The translations under genes and the position numbers were made by a program. Under the pieces are notes generated by a model that saw nothing but the letters and a program-made list of their open reading frames with translations, was not told where the DNA came from and ran no database searches. A DNA stretch of 35,602 nucleotides from an uncultured Alphaproteobacteria bacterium (GTDB lineage: Bacteria; Pseudomonadota; Alphaproteobacteria; RF32; CAG-239), in NCBI GenBank assembly GCA_910576955.1, contig CAJTJB010000010.1, forward strand, positions 1 to 35,602. Direction: 5' to 3'. Below, piece by piece: positions 32,514 to 35,602 of the stretch (position 1 is the first letter of the stretch; each line of letters begins with the position of its first letter).

Positions 32514-35336
32514 ATGGCGGAAAGCAAGTTTATTGACATTAAAGGCGCAAGGGAACATAACCTTAAGAATATCAATATTTCAATCCCGAAAGACAAGCTG
32601 ACGGTGATAACGGGGCTGTCGGGCTCGGGCAAATCTTCGCTTGCGTTTGATACGATTTATGCCGAAGGGCAGCGGCGCTATGTGGAGAGTTTGTCGGCCT
32701 ATGCGCGGCAGTTTCTGGACTTGATGAAAAAGCCCGATACGGACTCGATTGAGGGTTTGGCGCCGGCAATCTCGATTGAACAAAAAACCACGTCGCACAA
32801 TCCACGCTCGACGGTGGGTACAATTACCGAAATTTATGACTATATGCGTTTGCTCTGGGCAAGGGCGGGAACGCCGTATTCGCCGGCAACAGGGCTGCCG
32901 ATTGAGGCGCAGACCGTCAGCCAAATGGTTGATAAAATTACCGCCCTGCCGGAGGGAACGAAAATTATGCTCGTGGCGCCGATGGTGCGCGGGCGCAAAG
33001 GCGAGTTTAAGAAAGAACTCGACGGGCTCTTGAAACAAGGCTTTCAGCGTGTGAAAATAGACGGCGAAGTTTATGACCTTGAGGAAGTGCCGGCGCTTGA
33101 AAAAAACATTAAGCACGATATTGAGGTGGTGGTTGACCGCTTGGTGATTAAAGCCGAAGATATGGGCGAGCGCGTGGCGCAGTCGGTGGAAACGGCGCTC
33201 AAAATCGGCGACGGGCTGTTGTATGTTGACAACCTCTCTGACAAGAGCCGCTTTACCTGCTCGGCAAAATATGCGTGCCCCGTTTCGGGCTTTACGATTG
33301 AAGAGATTGAACCGCGGCTGTTTTCGTTTAATAATCCGCAGGGGGCGTGCCCGCATTGCGACGGTTTGGGTGCGCGGCTCTATATGGACGAGGCGCTGGT
33401 GATTCCGAACGAAGCCAAATCTATTGCGCAAGGGGCAATTGCGCCATGGTATGGGTTTAAGTCTTCATTTTATAAGCAGACATTGGTATCGCTGTGCGAT
33501 TTTCTGCACATCTCGCAGGATACGCCGTGGAAAGATTTGCCCGAAAAGGCGCGGAAGATTATCCTTTACGGTTCGGGTAATGTCTGCGTGCCGATTTATT
33601 ATTCGACGTTTGTCTCCGACAAGCCTTTTGAAGGGGTGATACCGAATATGGAGCGGCGTTTTCTTGAAACCGAATCGGCGGCATCGCGCGAGGAATTATC
33701 ACACTATCAGTCCGCCGCGCCGTGCACGTTTTGCAATGGCAAGCGTTTGAAGCCCGAGGCGCTGGCGGTGAAAGTTTGCGGCAAAGACATTATGGAAGTT
33801 TCCGACCTTTCGATTAAAGAGGCTCTCAAGTGGTTTTCAGGTGTGGAGGAACAGCTCTCGCCGCAAAAGCAGCAAATCGCGCATAAGATTTTAAAAGAGA
33901 TTATCGAACGGCTGCAGTTTTTGAACAATGTCGGGCTCGATTATCTGACGTTATCACGCCAATCGGGCGGGCTCTCGGGCGGCGAATCGCAGCGTATCCG
34001 TCTTGCGTCGCAAATCGGCTCGGGGCTGACAGGCGTTTTGTATGTGTTGGATGAGCCCTCCATCGGGTTGCACCAACGCGATAACGACCGCTTGCTGGAA
34101 ACCTTAAACCGCCTGCGCGACATCGGCAATACGGTGATTGTGGTGGAGCACGACGAAGACGCCATCCGCGCGGCAGATTTTCTGGTGGATATGGGACCGG
34201 GGGCAGGCGAACTCGGCGGCAATGTGGTGGCGGCGGGTACGGTTGCCGAAGTGCTGAACAATAAAAAGAGCCTTACCGCACAATATCTGAACGGGCAAAA
34301 GGAAATTGCCGTGCCGCACCGGCGCCGCAAAGGAAACGGCAAATTTTTGGAGCTGACCGGCGCGAAAACGCATAACCTTAAAAACGTGAAGCTGAAAGTG
34401 CCCTTGGGAACACTCACGCTTGTGACCGGCGTGTCGGGCGGTGGCAAATCGTCTTTGATTTTGGAAACGTTGTTTAAGGCGCTTAACAAAGAGCTGAACG
34501 GCTCGCGCGAACCGACGGGAGCGTATGACGAAATCAAGGGGCTTGAAAACATTGACAAGGTGATTGATATTGACCAGTCGCCTATCGGGCGGACGCCGCG
34601 GTCTAACCCCGCCACTTATACGGGGCTGTTTACTTATATCCGCGATTGGTTTGCGGAGCTGCCGCTTTCCAAGGCGCGCGGCTATCAGGCGGGGCGGTTT
34701 TCGTTTAATGTTGCGGGTGGGCGCTGCGAGGCGTGCAAAGGCGATGGTGTGACGAAAATTGAGATGAACTTTCTGCCCGATGTTTATGTGGAATGCGAGC
34801 AATGCCACGGCAAGCGCTTTAACCGCGAAACGCTGGAGGTGACCTATAAAGGCAAGTCGATTGCCGATGTGCTGGATATGACGGTTGATGAGGCGGCGGT
34901 GTTTTTTGAGAGCATTCCCGCCATCCGCTCGCGGTTGGAACTGCTGCAAAAAGTGGGGCTCGGGTATATTCACCTCGGGCAGCAGGCAACCACGCTTTCC
35001 GGCGGCGAGGCGCAGCGTATTAAACTTTCCAAAGAGCTTTCGAAACGGGCAACCGGCAAAACGGTTTACATCTTGGACGAGCCGACCACGGGGCTGCATT
35101 TTGAAGACATCAACAAACTTCTGAAAGTGTTGCAGGCGCTGGTTGACCAAGGGAACACGGTGATTGTGATTGAGCATAATCTTGATGTGATTAAGGTTGC
35201 CGATTACATTATCGATATGGGACCCGAGGGCGGCGACGGCGGCGGGCGCATTGTTGCCGAAGGCACGCCGGAAGAGGTGGTTAAGAAGGCGAAAGGGTAT
35301 ACCTACAAATATCTCAAAGGCAAATTACAGGGGTGA
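32514..35336 (+). CDS. uvrA: Excinuclease ABC subunit A
   Basis: 940 residues from ATG 32514, the same length as E. coli UvrA. GTG 32493 precedes the GGAGG at 32499-32503 and cannot be the start. UvrA is the ATP-dependent damage sensor of nucleotide excision repair and loads UvrB. First ATPase half: GLSGSGKSSLAFDT, signature LSGGESQRIRLASQ, Walker B VLDEPSIGLH. Second half: GVSGGGKSSLI (GGGKSS, a small change from GSGKST), LSGGEAQRIKLSKE, ILDEPTTGLH. The second zinc finger (CEACKG ... CEQCHG) is intact. The first site reads CPVSGFT, with Ser in place of the second Cys, as I recall for alphaproteobacterial UvrA. It is monocistronic by its surroundings; a repeat starts at the last base of the TGA stop. 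Confidence 0.98.
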   Translation: MAESKFIDIKGAREHNLKNINISIPKDKLTVITGLSGSGKSSLAFDTIYAEGQRRYVESLSAYARQFLDLMKKPDTDSIEGLAPAISIEQKTTSHNPRSTVGTITEIYDYMRLLWARAGTPYSPATGLPIEAQTVSQMVDKITALPEGTKIMLVAPMVRGRKGEFKKELDGLLKQGFQRVKIDGEVYDLEEVPALEKNIKHDIEVVVDRLVIKAEDMGERVAQSVETALKIGDGLLYVDNLSDKSRFTCSAKYACPVSGFTIEEIEPRLFSFNNPQGACPHCDGLGARLYMDEALVIPNEAKSIAQGAIAPWYGFKSSFYKQTLVSLCDFLHISQDTPWKDLPEKARKIILYGSGNVCVPIYYSTFVSDKPFEGVIPNMERRFLETESAASREELSHYQSAAPCTFCNGKRLKPEALAVKVCGKDIMEVSDLSIKEALKWFSGVEEQLSPQKQQIAHKILKEIIERLQFLNNVGLDYLTLSRQSGGLSGGESQRIRLASQIGSGLTGVLYVLDEPSIGLHQRDNDRLLETLNRLRDIGNTVIVVEHDEDAIRAADFLVDMGPGAGELGGNVVAAGTVAEVLNNKKSLTAQYLNGQKEIAVPHRRRKGNGKFLELTGAKTHNLKNVKLKVPLGTLTLVTGVSGGGKSSLILETLFKALNKELNGSREPTGAYDEIKGLENIDKVIDIDQSPIGRTPRSNPATYTGLFTYIRDWFAELPLSKARGYQAGRFSFNVAGGRCEACKGDGVTKIEMNFLPDVYVECEQCHGKRFNRETLEVTYKGKSIADVLDMTVDEAAVFFESIPAIRSRLELLQKVGLGYIHLGQQATTLSGGEAQRIKLSKELSKRATGKTVYILDEPTTGLHFEDINKLLKVLQALVDQGNTVIVIEHNLDVIKVADYIIDMGPEGGDGGGRIVAEGTPEEVVKKAKGYTYKYLKGKLQG

Positions 35337-35602
35337 GTGCCAGCGGCAGTGCCCGCGGCACATGCAACGATTTGGGCTGCGGTGTGGGGAGAGTATGTAC
35401 CGCTACGCGCAGGCTTTGTTCGTGCGTTCCTCTCCCTTGAGGGGGCTCGCAGGACACAAAAAGCTCTGTGGGCTCTTTGTGCCGAGAGCTATAGCAGTGC
35501 TTGGAGTGCGACTTGGCGGTAACGTCAATAAAGCAATCCTTTGCACTGGCTTGACCGAACGGAGTGAGAAGGACAGGAGAGGGTGTAAAGGTAAGGCTTT
35601 TA
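35336..35602. repeat. Repeat block directly after uvrA
   Basis: The block begins with the A of the uvrA stop codon: AGTGCCAGCGGC, then AGTGCCCGCGGC (35348-35359), ATGCAACGATTTGGGCTGCGG, and GGGGAGAGTATG. The same set of units stands at 24185-24246 with the two 12-base variants in the opposite order. Positions 35399-35602 hold no gene I can support; CGAACGGAGTGAG near 35548 resembles part of the R1 repeat. Confidence 0.7.

Noticed and set aside
34104..35177. 357-codon minus-strand frame inside uvrA (and similar long frames opposite other genes)
   Set aside because: It lies wholly inside uvrA with intact UvrA motifs on the other strand; His/Arg/Leu-rich antisense composition is typical of shadow frames.
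35337..35522. 61-codon plus-strand frame directly after the uvrA stop
   Set aside because: It begins in the shared repeat block and has no ribosome binding site of its own; composition is repeat-derived.
1..35602. CRISPR array, insertion sequence or prophage
   Set aside because: The repeats are palindromic, differently spaced and lack unique spacers of even length; no transposase, integrase, Cas or phage structural motifs were seen in any frame.

Overview
The window looks like chromosomal DNA from an alphaproteobacterium. UvrA carries the CPVSGFT form of its first zinc-binding site, which as I recall is typical of Alphaproteobacteria. nrdR and nusB sit together, there is a TPR/methyltransferase fusion of the COG4976 type, and a long AsmA-like protein is present. 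I recall similar gene sets from uncultured gut-associated Alphaproteobacteria, but that placement is inference. I see no phage, insertion sequence, CRISPR array, rRNA gene or plasmid module. The accessory character comes from several unrecognised genes and from short palindromic repeats that fill the longer gene-free stretches.

Layout, left to right. (1) 1-1923: a composite repeat, a good extended -10 promoter, and an unrecognised gene with an HExxH motif whose first 58 codons are separated from the rest by a run of eight G. (2) 1933-4113, minus: nrdR, nusB, def and a solo B3/B4-domain gene, apparently one operon. (3) 4431-8632: murF (+), alr (-), then tatD-like and tcdA (+), which overlap; murF and alr are flanked by repeat-rich gaps. 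(4) 8629-13323, minus: a three-gene cluster of a GT-C type membrane glycosyltransferase, an exported ankyrin-repeat protein and an exported fucosyltransferase-like protein. (5) 13472-15872: an orphan gene, tRNA-Leu(CAA) on the minus strand with its own terminator, and a TPR-methyltransferase. (6) 15938-21301, minus: a small exported protein and a 1539-residue protein with glycine-rich hydrophobic segments and a recurring LHGAKAPE motif; each has its own promoter and the two promoters are strikingly alike. (7) 21680-23991: a two-TM protein and a secreted DUF4139 protein. (8) 24414-27030, minus: an orphan, rlmH, and a solo GltD-like iron-sulfur flavoprotein whose stop codon is one base from the rlmH start. 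(9) 27209-31521: an orphan, then an AsmA-like protein followed by a HAD-like hydrolase. (10) 31570-35336: a DUF805 membrane protein with a histone-H1-like basic tail, divergent from uvrA across an inverted repeat.

What works together. murF and alr supply peptidoglycan precursors: D-Ala from alr becomes D-Ala-D-Ala, which MurF adds. nrdR/nusB/def and rlmH/tcdA/tRNA-Leu belong to nucleotide control, transcription, and tRNA or ribosome maturation. The 8.6-13.3 kb cluster is the best candidate for an undescribed envelope system, because a membrane glycosyltransferase, an exported protein-binding scaffold and an exported glycosyltransferase-like protein are in one transcription unit. The second candidate is the pair at 15.9-21.3 kb.

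Promoters visible here mostly have an extended -10 (TGnTAtAAT-like), and several use CTTGC at -35. All functional calls come from reading motifs by eye; no database search was possible.
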